Source: Schistocerca nitens (Eukaryota; Arthropoda; Insecta; Orthoptera; Acrididae). Taken from it: a DNA stretch of 64,000 nt. Shown here one piece after another: positions 19,700 through 32,974 of the stretch. A model generated the notes under the pieces. That model worked only from the letters and a program-made list of their open reading frames with translations, was not told where the DNA came from and did no database searches. Numbering within the stretch: the first letter of the stretch is position 1; each line of letters begins with the position of its first letter. Position numbers and translations under genes: made by a program. The stretch lies in assembly GCF_023898315.1 (NCBI RefSeq), contig NC_064614.1, forward strand, positions 1,052,334,432-1,052,398,431, given 5' to 3'.

Positions 19700-22600
19700 C
19701 AAATCTATGAGGAGAAATTAAATATTAAAACCAATTTCGATCAGTCGTCATGAGAGAAATATTAATTCACGTCTTGACGACATTGTGTCCACTGCACCAC
19801 AGATTACTCTGCGTGAAGTCAGGAGTCGAGAACAGCTTTGTGAAGACGTGAAGTACAATTTTTCTCAAAATGACAACTGTCTAACGACAAGATCATTGAA
19901 ACTGCTTGCAACAATTATCATTTATTGCGATTTGAACTGTATTATAAGTAAAAATTTGACACAAAACAAAAGTAACTTTAACCACAAACCTAAATCAATA
20001 TATTTGCTTGACAGCTGCTTCTGGTCAATAGGATTTCTAAAAATGTGTATAAGGTATGTGTCTAGTGATGTGTTTGACTGTAGTTAAGTGTAATCATTGC
20101 GCATAAAAAAGAATTATTGGTGGAAAAGACTAATGAAAACAGTATCGTAAAAATGGTCAGTAAATTGGCATATTTTTCGCTGTTAACGGGCGTTATGAGT
20201 GTAAACTAACTCGTCCGACATTATAGTGAGAGATCGCATTTATAATCCATTGAACAAGCAAACAATTAACGAACATCTGCGAATAACTCCAGGTAATGAT
20301 GACCGATAGCATCGAAAACTACCGATATCTCGACAAGTAACAGTTACCGTCATTTTAGAGCCTTATCCAGCTGGTGCCTTGAAAATGACAGGGGTTTTAC
20401 ATGTGGAAATATCGGACTTTGACGAATTTATCCAGCTGCATGTCACGTATTAGATCATACAACATGCTGGGAGAAGCTTAACTTCTACTTGGGCAACATG
20501 TTCAACCTTACAGTCTGCGTAATTCAAAGAATGCACAGTCCTAATCCAAAAGGCTAGGAAGTTCTCATTATTATGTACACAATTGATATGTTGAAAAACA
20601 CAGTTTTTAAACCACGAGTCTTTAAAACTAAGAAATATTATTAGTTCGTTCCAAAGTCTACATCGCAATACCAACGTCACTTCTATTTGAATCTGTTTCC
20701 GAATAACTTGATAGTAAATTTACGATGATAGTTTCAAGGCTTATAACCATCATCATTTCCATCTCAAATTATTCTTTCTGAAGCCAAAAAGCCTGCCGCA
20801 CAGATTGCGCCCACCCTAGAGGTGGGATGTTGTATATTGCCTCATGCCCAAGCGATTCAGTGAATGTTATCTTGAATGTTTTTTTCCTCCCACATAGACT
20901 TATCCTTTGCTCAAATTAATTCCAAAGGGCTACATTTACAGTAACACACGGGTAAACGGAAAACTGTGTGACCCATTCACCTGCAAGGAAGTCAAGTTCT
21001 TACGTTCTGTTACATGAATTGTATAAATCATCTAGCTGCAGGATATCTGCATGAGTCTGGTTTATACAGTGCTTAATATTTTTATTTTTAAGACAGGGAA
21101 AAGTATCTGCTTTTATGGTGTTTAAACTTTGTGTTTCCTCTTTAACAGTAGAATTATAACAGGAAATGGCCGAATTCGAAGCAAAGTACGACAAGAATTG
21201 TGAATCACATCACGAAACAGTGTTCATTTCCGAATGGAAGTCACTGTTGTTTTCCTTACACGTAAGTACAAGTTTACTCTCAGAAACAAAACCAGATGAA
21301 GGGTCAGCATGCAGAATAATTATCCGAGAACCTATTCCTATGAAAAACTTAAAACCGCCTCTACCATCACTCATTTTCCAGCAGATCTGCCTGGAATGAT
21401 TCTAATTGACCCAAGCTTCATAAAGGTAATACACTTGTGGGCTACCTCCTTCTGTTGTATCGTGAATTTTTATATAGAATGTAGTTTGTACTGCACCTGT
21501 GTCACTTCTTTGATCTAAAAACTCTCATCTTAACATATCAGGAATCAACGTCTTTACATTGACGAAGCACTTGCCATTGAAGCTAATTTTCTACTCCATA
21601 ACTGCAACATGTTTTTGATGTCGGGCATTCACCATTCGCATGGAACTCTTTAAAATATTGTTCTTAAGACAATCCATTAATGTTACAGCTCACTTGCGAT
21701 TTCGATGCTTTCCTGGCGACATGAAAGCAACTTTTTCTACTGTTCCTACAGCTCTGACACGTTTACAATTCTCTTTACAGTACTCTTGGCGACACCACAT
21801 GGTTCTGGAGACCGCTCTTGTGTCTTCAAATGTCAATAGCAGGAGACATGCTTTGAAATTCACATTTGAAAAAGTTATAAATGCGGTAAATAATCCTCCT
21901 TGCCTGCTTGTGAAACACTTCACATTTATTGACGTTACGTGGCTTTTTTTAATCTTACGTAAACAATTACAGATACACTTTCACACCTATGCTGCTACAA
22001 GAAAAAATAAAATAAAAAACTGGCAGTTGAATGAAGAATTCGGTTGTCGTGAAGAACGGCAACAATGCAGCATGTATGAGCGAGATTCTCTCTGTAATTC
22101 GCTGCTAGCCGCTCGGAAAGAGAATGAACATTGTTGGCTGCCACTGGGTAGTGAGGGGGGGGGGCGGGTGCAGAATGGCTGAAAACTCGGCCGCCTTTTA
22201 ACGTGATGTGGATTTTACTGTCACCAAGAACGCGGCTGTTACGAGACATGGGACTGACGGGGGTGTCATTCTGGTCGGGCTGGGGAGAGGCATCTGGTCT
22301 GGACTCTAGTAGGATGATAACATCTCCTGAAAAAAAGCGTCGGGTCAGTGATTGAGGCCAGTGGTGAACCGTTGAAACTCATCGCGGGGCACAGAAGGCT
22401 GCAGCAGTGGCCCAGGCTGAAGGCTCGGCCTATCCTTAGAGATGGACAGTCAGTAACGGTTTGTCACTGGAGAGACACCAAGGAAAGCAGTTCTGCAGGA
22501 AGACAAGTTCAATCCTCTCACCAAGTTTGCTTGGGCATCGATACCAGTCAGATACATTCAACATGGGTGACACTGGAGGCTGGACGGCAAGTTGTTGAAG

Positions 22601-24937
22601 TGGATACTGTTTTCTCCAGTCGCATACACAGATGTGTAAAAAGGCGAGGAACGGCTTCAGCATATTACAAGGAGCAGAAATTGTGTCTTTTGAGTTAACG
22701 TTCTTATCCTGGTGCTTTTGTTTCCATGTTCAGTCAGAGTGTTGTGTGCAATGTCAGTTGCAGCTCAATTTGTTCAAAAGTTGAGAGCATTGAATTACCG
22801 CTTGTTGTTGGATACTGCATACAGGGCCATTCTAAGTGAACATTGTATACTTACGCAGGGCGGCATCGTAAAGTGAATATTATGTCATAAAGCAAGCCGA
22901 TCGATTCATCTCAGTATGGACAGTGGATATGACTACTCAGTTGTTAAATATTTTGTAAAAGCTTGTTACAACTGTGAATCTTTTCTGTATTCTGTGGTTT
23001 TTATGTTGACTCAATATGGATAATTTTGTTGGACCTGTTGTTCATACATGTATATTGTAAATTGCTGTAATCTCTTATACTATTTAATTCATTGCATATG
23101 TAGGTGGTGTACTTACCATCTAGGCATAAGCATGTTTACTCGAGCAGTATATCGGTGGTTGCTATCTTCTTGAATGGGGGTAGTTAGTAGAAGCGAGGAA
23201 GGTGGTAGCTAGTAGCGATGTTACTCAATTTGTACTACAGGTAGCTCAATATTTTGTTGAATAATACGTTACTATTGTCATAAATGTTTAGGCTCGAAAG
23301 CCATATATTGTAAAGCGTTACGTTCTTATTAGGGTTGCCCATGTGGGGCAGTTGGAATTGTTTTGTATCAACTATTGTTATCATTTCCACAAGATATTTT
23401 TTGTTGTTCAAGTCCTTTACAAGTTCAAGAAACATTTTGTTTTTTGATCATGTACGCTATCTTGTTAAGTTGGTCTTTGCGTGGTAAATAAGGTGGTAGT
23501 AAAAATATTGAACCCCTCACCTGCACAACTACCAGCCAGAACCCTACTGGATCTAAATCCCACGCAACGCTTTATTGTTGCAGATAAATGCGTTTCCTTG
23601 ATAAAACAACAAGCACTGATGAGAGGCGTAATTTTTCTGTTGTTGTGCATTTTATTGGATTTAGGACGTGATGGAAGAGGCCGATAAAAGTACATTAAAT
23701 ACGCCGTCATGTGCTTCAAGTATGCCAGCGGGTGGTTCATATGCATGCAGTCAGAAGAAAGAGAAAACTATGAACTTTCTATTGTGATGCGGAAATCTGG
23801 GTTTTATAATAAAATGTACACAACTGATACAAATGTATTTCCTTGTTACTCTAAGTATCTTGTGATTATGATCACAAATTTCTCCACTAGTCATTTACGT
23901 ATTACTTCACACATTTCTGGACCACTACATAAAATGGGGTACTGTGTAATGCGAGAAGAACATTGCAAAGTCTAGTCCCTTTCACGAATTGTTTGGTATC
24001 GTTAAGTAATCGTGAGATGATCATTAGCAGAAATGGCACTCCTTACATGATTTGTTAGTCTTACCTCAATTAATTTCCGTAGTTCTTACGTCCGCACACT
24101 GTAACACATGAAGTAAATTCCACATTCGTGGCCATTTCTCCTTCTTTCCAAGCAATGCAGAGACGAATAACGGTTCAGCAACCATTCCCAAGCAACTATT
24201 AGGAAATATTTTACAATAATGTTATAAATGCAGTGATGTAGTTAGACGAAGTTTTGTCGAAGATAATTTAGGATGTAATGAAAGCATATCGTAAACAGAT
24301 ACAACCATTTGTAAGAAAATTCTGCTATCCTTGGGGATATACGTTAAATAAATCCTTTCATTTGTGGGAATGAATATTAAAATGTGAAAGTGAATACGAA
24401 AAGTATCTTTCTGTATGTAAATATGTCTGAACTGAAAACGTAAGTGAAGTTAGTTCTGCTAAATAAGTGGACCTCTTCACTAAGGCTTGCAGTATAGGAC
24501 ACTCAGACGAGTGAGTTCGGAAGTCAAACTAAACGACGGAAAACTTTCGATTCGTAAGAGGGAGCTTGGTGAAATTCACTTACTTCTACTGAACTGAATG
24601 TATGACTTTGTCATGAGGCAAATCTATGAACAACCACTGAGTGATGAAAATTCCTTACGAACTGAAGCACGCTAGCTATTCAAAGCACTATAGTGAACAC
24701 ACGAATGCAGCGGCTATGAATCAGTGGCTGTTATGGCGCGAACCAAGTCAACAACCAGTGCTATATTTCTCACTGTCGACTCGAGTAATTTTGTGTGTTC
24801 TACTACAAAACTGAAAATGACATACCGGGAGTAGGATTTATTATGAATAGGAAGGCAGGACAGAGAGTGTGTTACTGTGAACAGTTCAGTGATAGGGTTG
24901 CTCTTATCAGAATCGGCAGCAAACGATAACTGATAAC
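19700..24937. other. Long featureless AT-rich stretch
   Basis: I recognise no transposon family or host exon across this 5 kb. The longest ATG-started frame (21640-22182, + strand, 180 residues) has no domain that I recognise, and its composition looks accidental. It could be intron or intergenic DNA. Confidence 0.5.
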
Positions 24938-25235
24938 GATAGTTGAGGTACATATGCCGTTGTCGCAAGCTGAAGATGAAGAGATGGCGAAAGTACATCA
25001 GGATATTGAAAAGATAATGCAGTACATAAAAGGAGAAGGAAATCTAGTAGTCATGGGGGACTAGGATGCAGTGGTAGGGGAAGGAGCAGATGGTAAGGTT
25101 ACAGGATAATATGGGCTTGGGACAAGGAATGAGAGAGGGATAAATTTCAGCTAGTAATAACGAATACTCTGTTCAAGAATAACAAGAGGAGAAGGCAAAC
25201 TTGGAAAAGGCTTGGTGACACTGAAACGTCCCCCT

Positions 25236-27650
25236 TTGAATCAGTAGTAAAACTGGCTTAACAGAGTAATGTAAAGTGAAATTTAGTAGTACTATGCCTG
25301 GCAAACAGCAGAAGCAAATGCAATAAATTATATCTAAGCATGACAAAGCTCAAGCAGAAAAATATTACAGTAAAGACAACAATGCAGATACGGGAAATGT
25401 CTATTCACATCTTAATATCTATGTCATTAAATTGGTGCACCACAACTTATTCTACAAAATAAATTACCAAGTACTTGAAAAGAAAATTATGAATGCAGTT
25501 CCTGTGAAGGTAAATGTCTTTTTGTGCTCCCTCATTTTTTTGAAAAAAAATATTATTTACTCGATCTGTAGACAGAAAATATTTATATTAGTACATCTAT
25601 AAATTTTATTTTAACCAATGCTGCAGCGCAGCTAGAAACTAGATGTTAAACAAATTGAGTAAATAAATACGTATAGCAAGCCATATGGCATTTCTCTTAA
25701 CTAGCAAGACAATAGTCATGAAATGTTTCTCATCGTTTTATTAGGCATTTTAGTAAATATCATAAATTAAGAGCTCCACAGTATAATCATATGTTTTCAA
25801 GTTTGAGGGTGTCGTATTTACGATGCTTTCTACAAAGGAATGTCAATAGCGAGGATAATGGCCTCCCTTTTTTTTCTCCACCTGTGCCTCTGAAATGGCA
25901 CACACTAATGGCTTTTTCTCCAGGCGTCTGACACAGCTGGGTGCCCACGACGCATTACGCGCAGGTGGTCACTTAACTTTCTTACGGAAATGTTTACGAC
26001 AGCAGTTTCCGCTACAGTGACAGTCTCATATAAAAATATTTCACAGGTCAAGAATTTGTGTTACAAATCTGTAGAAACAAAATCCTATTGATATAACAGA
26101 GTCCAAAAAATTTTCGTTGGCATTGTAATACATTCACGCATTTACATACATTTCATAACTCTTAAAGTATGATTCTTGGCTTTCAACAACCTGTTTCACA
26201 AACCAGAGTCCCTAACCACTACTCATTATTCCTTACCTTATTCGTCAACACTTCTTCAATATTTCATCATAACAGATACGTAGCATACTCAGATAACTCA
26301 TATAGCATCAGCTTATTGATCATAAACATACCACAACAGCATAATACACATAGTCATCGTAATAATAACATCATAACACATCAGTCAACTCTCAAAATCG
26401 TCGTAGCTTCCTCCAATAATTTAAAAACCTAAAAAAAATTCTCTGCTCATGTCAAAAGTGTCATCTGCCTCAAACTTACTTTAAAAATCATGCTCCCTTA
26501 CCAAATACATCATTCAAAGCTCTCATAGTATCATGATGGTTCCAAAAAAATATGAACAGTTCACAAAGTACAGACAAAATACAATTTCATAAGTGTGAAG
26601 TTACCCAACTGTGTAATTGTGTAAACATGTGTCACTGCTGTAGTAAAAAAATGTTTATCTCTCAGTTAAATGATCAGATAGCTGTGTAATTTGTGTGTTA
26701 GAGAAATATGGTACCGATGTGTAAAGTTGTATAAGCTTGCCAAACACATGGTACACAAAGTAAGCGTGTACCCCCTGAGGATTAATGTAATTATACCCTC
26801 AGGTGTTACAGATTACAGCAGTAGAATGAAATGTATCACAGAAAACCTTTGTATCATTGTACTTCAAATATCTTAAAAAAATAAATGTTTTAAGTGCGAA
26901 ATTAATCACTCAAATACGTGTACTGTAGCGCTAAACTGTGTGTCATGTTGTAAGATAATCTCTGTGGAAGTCTCGTAGTTATCGTTCTCCAAAAGCTAAG
27001 TTCTGCAGAAGTCAATGTACTTACCTCATAAAAAACAAAAGTGAAATGCTTTGTGTATAGATATCTTAGTTATTACGCATATTGTTGTGATGAAGAAAGT
27101 ACTGTACTGTAACGTATTGTTGTGCTACGGAAAAGGCTGTCTCATTGTAGCTGTACCACAAAAGTTACTACTAAAACATGTTTTTCCACAGAAAACTGTG
27201 CAGATATAAAACAGAAACACTACAAAAGCAACATTGTAAATTGTCACTCATTAGTAGCGTCGTGATAAAATCGTGTGGCTGTCACATAAACTAACCACTG
27301 TTTCATCTGGTATCTCACAGAAAAAATTTTAAATCCAGTATGTATTTTCAAGTAAACCAAAATGTTGCATTAAAATCTCATTAGCAGTACCAGTATATGT
27401 TCTAAGTATGTAAGCCTTATAGTCGTTATGTAATAGTGCAACTAACAAGCAAGAATGTACACACACAATAGCACTGTGACGTCTGTTCACTATAACAATG
27501 CATTCGTAATTTCTGTTTCAATAAGTTCTCTTGGTTCTTGACTGGATATTTAACTTCAAACATTGTTGCATGTTAACAGATTCTAAGTCTGACAAGCATA
27601 CTAGTAATGTAAAGTGAAAAGTTATATGGCAAAGACAAAGTTAAAAAGCA
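25236..27650 (-). other. Non-coding 3' region of the gag-only LTR element
   Basis: AT-rich with stops in every frame and no pol motif. From memory, similar 3' regions occur in locust LTR elements. The stretch replaces the pol genes expected of an autonomous element. Confidence 0.6.
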
Positions 27651-27654
27651 GATT

Positions 27655-30388
27655 ATCTTTCAATAAACGGTTTTACATGTGAAATGTGGTGCAAGCCTTT
27701 ACTCTTACTACTATGCAGAGCTCCAGCTTCAACGGAATCATCGTGTGGTATATGTCGGTAAAGAATACTGGAATTTTTCTCAAGGTTAACGTCTCTGTTA
27801 TTTTTCTCTGAGCCAGCCGGCGCACGGGGCTGCCTGCAGTGCGAGTCATTGTCTGTCTCTTTGTTGGCGCGCGCCGTTATTGGGATTAGGAGACCGAACT
27901 TATACAAATTCACCTTGACGAGAAGGCCCTGCCCTGTTTGAAGCTCGCCAGTTCTGATAAAATTCAGGTATGTCGTTATGTCGGTAGTTTACATAGTTTC
28001 TTGTTTGTCGGTCATGCTGTGGAGAATTTCTCCCGGAATCGTAACTGCGCGCTGAACTGTTGTGTCTGAAGTTATTCTGTCTCCCTTGGCCGGCCGTAGT
28101 GGCCGTGCGGTTAAAGGCGCAGCGGTCTGGAACCGCAAGACCGCTACGGTCGCAGGTTCGAATCCTGCCTCGGGCATGGATGTTTGTGATGTCCTTAGGT
28201 TAGTTAGGTTTAACTAGTTCTAAGTTCTAGGGGACTAATGACCTCAGCAGTTGAGTCCCATAGTGCTCAGAGCCATTTGAACCATTTGTCTCCCTTGATA
28301 ATAATTGTTTTTGTTCCCATATTGTCTGTTTCTATGGTAATCTCTGTCATATTCATTACTACAGAAATGCGATCTTTCTCTGTAGTTATTACTACTCTGC
28401 CAACGGTTGTCATACGGGTGGTGTCTGTTTTGGTCGCGATCTGTGTTGTAAGAATAGCCTTGTCGTGTCCAGTTATTACTTCTTTCATCGCGGAATTGCG
28501 ACGGATGTGACCTGTAATTGTTGTGTTCCTGTTTTCGCGTTGCGCGATTGTCAGTGTCAATTTCTAATTCTTCTAGGAGTCCCTGAAATGCTTCAATGTC
28601 GTCTTTGCAACGTCCTGCCAAAATAATATGTCGTAAATGTTCAGGCAGTTTGATTAATCAAATGCGGATGAGTTCTGAGGGGCTGTATGGGTTTGAAAGA
28701 TACTGATTCTTGTGCAACATGTCTTCAAAATATTTCACAAGACTGGAAAATTCAGATTGTTCGAAATGTTTCATCATTATGATGCTATGTTTTACTTGGT
28801 CTTGTGTGGCTTGAGACCAATATGCTGAGAGGAAGGCATGGTAAAGCTCTCCTTCACTGTGGCAATCGTGAATGACCGACCGCATCCTTACAGCTGGTTC
28901 ATTCTCTAAGTAGCCACACATATATTCTAATCTGTGCTCTAATGACCAGTTGGGAGGAAAGCAATGAGAGAATTGATGAAGCCACGCTTGTGGATGAATG
29001 TCGTTGCCGGAATTCTCAAATATTTTGAATTTACGTGTAGTAATGAACAGCTTATAGTCAAAATCATCATGTCGGCGAGTCGCATGTCGGTCATTATTAC
29101 GTCGTTTCGGCGGTTCCATCTCAAAATTCGGTGTGCCTTGCCAATTTCTTTCATAATTTCCGAAGTGCCCTGTGTTATTATTTTGTGGTTGTTCCGTATT
29201 TCTAAGTCCCTCTTCCCGTATTGGAGCGCGAGTGGCCTCTGAAATACGTAATTCTTGTATTACCTGAGTCAGCTGATCTCTTTGGTGTTGCGTATTAATT
29301 TGATTCTGATTTTGTTTGAATTTCCTAATTTGTTCGCACTCTTCTGTGTCATTAAAGACTATCGGTTTTGTGTCGTTCAGATTATCATCTACCTTCGTAG
29401 ATAAGGTAGTGAACTGATCCGAAAGTTCGGCTACTTTCTCCGATAGTGAACACATTTCCTCAGTGTGTTTTTCTGAACCAAGTTTCAGAGTGTCGATTTG
29501 TGTTGAAATCGAATCTACTGTGTCCTTTAAGTTTTCTTGAGTTTTTGCAAGTTGCGTAACCGAATCAGTAGATGCAACTGAGTTAATTTTAGCCCACAAG
29601 GTCTCATGATTTTCATGAACAATGGTTTGCAGTTCTTTTATGGCTGCTTCGTGATTCTGTAATGCATTTTCATGCCGCGAAAAAATAGGTTGAAATTCCT
29701 CACAAATTTGTGTTTTTACGTCATTATAGACCTTTTGACATTTCGATTCAATGTTATGTAACTCAGTAGTTAAATCTTCACGTGTTTGTTCAAGTGTGGT
29801 GTCTAACTTCCGAAGATGTTGTTCCATTGTGTCTAACTTTTGAAGCTTTTGCTGTGTTTGTCTCTGATTTTGTTCCATCGTGTCTAACTTTTGAAGATTT
29901 TGTCCCATTTGTTTCTGATTTTGTTCAAGCGTTGTGTCTAACTTTTGTAGCCTTTGTCCCATTTATTGCATTAACTGTAATAACAGTGCACTGGTGTCTG
30001 AAACATGTTCCTCAGTGCTATTCGGCAGTGCATTTGAACCGGCAATATTCGCATTTTGAAAAGCAGAAAATGTGTCTTGATTTGTTTGATAAAACGGTGA
30101 GGACGCAAAACCTGAATCTACAGTATTTGCAAGATTGTGTCCTGTCATTTCGGAATCCTGAGGCGAGCTGTTGCCGACCGATCGATCGATAATGCTTCCC
30201 TGTTCACTAATTGTTTCACTGCCTACACCATTATTTGCAGCCCGCTCCATTTCCATATGCACAATTACCAAATTACTACTTTGAACATTAGTTATTTCAT
30301 TACATGGTGGCGCTAACACACTGCTTTCGTCTTCACTGTCATTTCTCAGTTTACTTTGGAGCCTAGTATTACGTTTTTCACACGCCAT
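27655..30388 (-). pseudogene. Retrotransposon gag (coiled-coil, capsid, basic tail), broken
   Basis: Reading starts at ATG 30386-30388 (MACEKRNTRLQSKLRND). An acidic/polar N-terminus is followed by a coiled coil built of repeats (QKLDTTLEQNQKQMGQNL and similar, about 29760-29960, continuing as helix to about 29350). Next is a capsid-like region (HPQAWLHQFSHCFPPNWSLE, YHAFLSAYWSQATQDQV, EFSSLVKYFEDMLH). It ends in an Arg/Asn/Tyr-rich nucleic-acid-binding tail (YDRDYHRNRQYGNKNNYYQG) without a CCHC knuckle. One frame runs throughout except for two in-frame stops (TAA at 29963-29965, TGA at 28658-28660) and the SINE at 28089-28286. After the SINE the same style of sequence continues (HNDIPEFYQNWRASNRAGPS). 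The low number of lesions suggests moderate age. Confidence 0.82.
28089..28286 (+). mobile_element. tRNA-derived SINE (family S), copy 3, inside gag
   Basis: Same head and body as the other copies. The target-site duplication TGTCTCCCTTG is at 28078-28088 and 28287-28297. It interrupts the basic tail of the gag frame. Confidence 0.95.
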
Positions 30389-30686
30389 TATTGTCACAAT
30401 ATTTCACACTACAACACAGAAAAACACAATTTGAAGAGCAAAAATAAGAGAAGACATTAACATAGCACTGAAAATAATATCTAGTGAATTGCAAGTGCAG
30501 CTACGAAATACTTGGTGCAAATCTACATGCATGCCACAACTGTGTACAACAATGAAAAACTACAACTACAAAGGAAATTCTCTCTATAATTATGCACTAG
30601 CAATAAACAAAAGCTACGCTAATTACACAAACTACAAGAAAAATCAGAAGATTCCAGTGAGGTATCCTCGGCTAAGGGTCGACATA

Positions 30687-31265
30687 TGAAACGTCCCCTT
30701 AGAAATATTATAAATGACTGTGCTTATCCTGACACACAATATTTTTAGCGCAACGCAATCTGACTTTCAAAAATCCCTACAAAAGAATGGCCCTGACTAT
30801 AACATTAACCTATACCTTTCACAAATCACTTACCTCACAAAAATCTTCGTTACTCGAACTACTGCAATACAGCGACGCCACTACTGCCAGCTAAATAAAA
30901 GATTCAAACTACGGAAGGCACTAACTACTGATAGGCATAGTTAGCAAATGAAAGATTTTGATAGGGAACAAACAATGTATTTACCTTAATAGTCATCAAA
31001 AGTCATAATATATATAGGAGTTCATAACATCCATTCTTACAAATATCAAAACTCCGCCATTTCTCTCCCCACATCCACCACTGCTGGCGGCTCACCTCCA
31101 ACTGCGCACCGCTACGCGCTGTTCACATGCAGCTGCCGCTGCCCAACACTACAATGGCAGACAACAATGCAAACTAGCCACAGACTGCACACAGCACAGC
31201 AAGTGATTTTCATACAGAGCGCTACGTAACGTTGCCAATAAGAAAACATAAACAGCCTACTTACA
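30687..31265 (-). repeat. Full LTR (579 bp) of the gag-only element
   Basis: It is bounded by TG and CA on the minus strand (TGTAAGTAGGCTG ... GGGGACGTTTCA). It lies at the 5' end of the gag element; its partner at the other end has been reduced to about 14 bases (25222-25235). No primer-binding site was identified with confidence. Confidence 0.75.
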
Positions 31266-31709
31266 ACACTACAAGATTTCAGTTACATTACATCATGGTC
31301 AGACAGAGATTCCGCAATCAGATACTGGATTGTAAGGCGTACCCAGAAGATGTAGACTCAGTTCACAATGTAGTAGTGATAAAGAATAGGCTGGAGTTTA
31401 AGGTGTTAGTCAGGAAGAATGAATATCCAAAGAAGTTGGATACAGAAGTACTAAGGAATGACGACATACGCTTGAAGACTGTAGATACAGCAATAGTAGG
31501 CAGTACAGCTGAAGAGGAATGCACATGTCTAAAAAGGGCCATCGTGGAAGTTGGAAACAAAACCATACGTACGAAGAAGGTAACTGCAAAGAAACCATGG
31601 TTAACAGAAGATACACTTCATTTGATCGATGAAAGGAGAAAGTACAAAAATGTTCCAGGCAACTCAGAAATACAAAAATATAAGTCGCTGAGGAATTAAA
31701 TAAATAGGG

Positions 31710-31908
31710 CCGGCCGGAGTGGCCGTGCGGTTCTAGGCGCTACAGTCTGGAGCCGAGCGACCGCTACGGTCGCAGGTTCGAATCCTGCCTCGGGCATGGA
31801 TGTGTGTGATGTCCTTAGGTTAGTTAGGTTTAATTAGTTCTAAGTTCTGGGACTGATGAACTCAGAAGTTAAGTCGCATAGTGCTCAGAGCCATTTGAAC
31901 CATTTTTG
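31710..31908 (+). mobile_element. tRNA-derived SINE (family S), copy 4
   Basis: Head TGGCCGTGCGGTTCTAGGCG, B box GGTTCGAATCC, and the shared body. The 12-bp target-site duplication AAATAAATAGGG is at 31698-31709 and 31909-31920. It lies within LINE copy B. Confidence 0.95.
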
Positions 31909-32039
31909 AAATAAATAGGGAGTGCGGGCAAGCTATATGAAGCTGTATAAAAATTTGAAGAAATAGAAAAATAAATGATTGTCAGAAGGACAGACTCAGC
32001 ATACAGAAAAGTTAAAACAACCTTCGTTGACTTTGAAAG

Positions 32040-32970
32040 TACTTCGTTTCAGCGGAAAGACATCTGCTGCTGGCAGCATACGTATGAAGCAGCCAGTCCA
32101 CCAGAATTGCGCTTATCCTGTAGATTACTGCGGTAAGGCAAACCCATCAAGTCCAGGTGATGGGTTTTGAAGTACCCGACAACGTACCTCGGTCGCCACC
32201 CGTGGCTCTGTTAATTTAAACTCGTCGCGCAGTAACCCTCTGCTGGCGCCGCTGCTCGAGGTCTGCCTTCGCTGTTGGCGTTACAGGGCCCGGCGGGCTC
32301 TGATGAGCACCTTTGTCCCGGCAGCCCTTATCAGACACAGTCGTGTTAGTCTGCCTCTCGAATCCTTTCATCTCCGCGTCCTTCTGACGACTACCCTGCA
32401 TATAAGTTCGCCCGCAGCCAAACGAGCTCAACGACGTGTACTTTGACTTACAGACGCGTTTCATCGAACTACTCGGCGTTCGTACATCATAAATATGCTG
32501 CTCACGCAGGTTAAACGTAGAACTACACGGTAGCCTTACAAGTCTCTATCCCCTCTTCACTTTGTACCACCAGGACAATAAGCAGTTAATTTATTGCCAT
32601 TCTGGATTTGAAACTGACGAAAAACACTGCTGTCACTTGTGCAATTTTTATCTGTGAGGCCGTGGTGGTTTTGGTTCGATCAGAGCCTTTAAATGGATGA
32701 AATGACTAAGATAATGAGGATATTTACAGATATCTGTGGCAACGCCCCACTTCGTGAAGCAGCCTGCACTGACTGGAAGAAAATGTTCGTTTGATTCAGG
32801 CAGTAACACGTAAGAAACACGAGGGGAAAAATACGCCGCCATCGCTCAACTGACTGAACAGTCTCCAATGAATTCCGTTTGTAAAAGTGCAGCTGAAATT
32901 CAATCAACACTTTACCAACATTCGGGCACATTGAAAAAGATACAAAAATTACAGGGTTCAGCCGATATCT
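32040..32970. other. No recognisable feature
   Basis: Mixed-composition sequence with no gene or repeat recognised; the short frames lack domains. Confidence 0.45.
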
Positions 32971-32974
32971 GTGA

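Larger units (their letters stand above)
25222..31265 (-). mobile_element. Gag-only LTR retrotransposon (6044 bp) inserted in LINE copy B
   Basis: The element begins at the right with an LTR (TGTAAGTAGG ... GGGGACGTTTCA on the minus strand). It then has a gag frame and a long non-coding region, and ends at 25222 with only the last few bases of an LTR (GGGGGACGTTTCA). The 4-bp target duplication ACAC lies at 25218-25221 and 31266-31269. No protease, RT or integrase similarity was seen in the 2.5 kb downstream of gag, so it would need a helper. A SINE sits in gag. Confidence 0.85.
24938..32035 (+). pseudogene. LINE copy B: endonuclease and linker region, split by two insertions
   Basis: 24938-25221 encodes an endonuclease segment (AEDEEMAKVHQDIEKIMQYI, then VVMGD, VGEGADGKVTG and RRRQTWKRLGD). 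The similarity resumes at 31270 with RFQLHYIMVRQRFRNQILDC and continues through 31696 and 31921-32035. A 6.0-kb LTR element (25222-31265) and a SINE (31710-31908) interrupt it. Joined at the duplicated target ACAC, the two halves are collinear with copy C at 34498-34630. Stops and indels make it non-functional. Confidence 0.85.

Noticed and set aside
21640..22182. A 180-codon ATG-started frame
   Set aside because: No domain, no homology that I recognise, no splice context, and overlapping frames on the other strand; not enough to call a gene.
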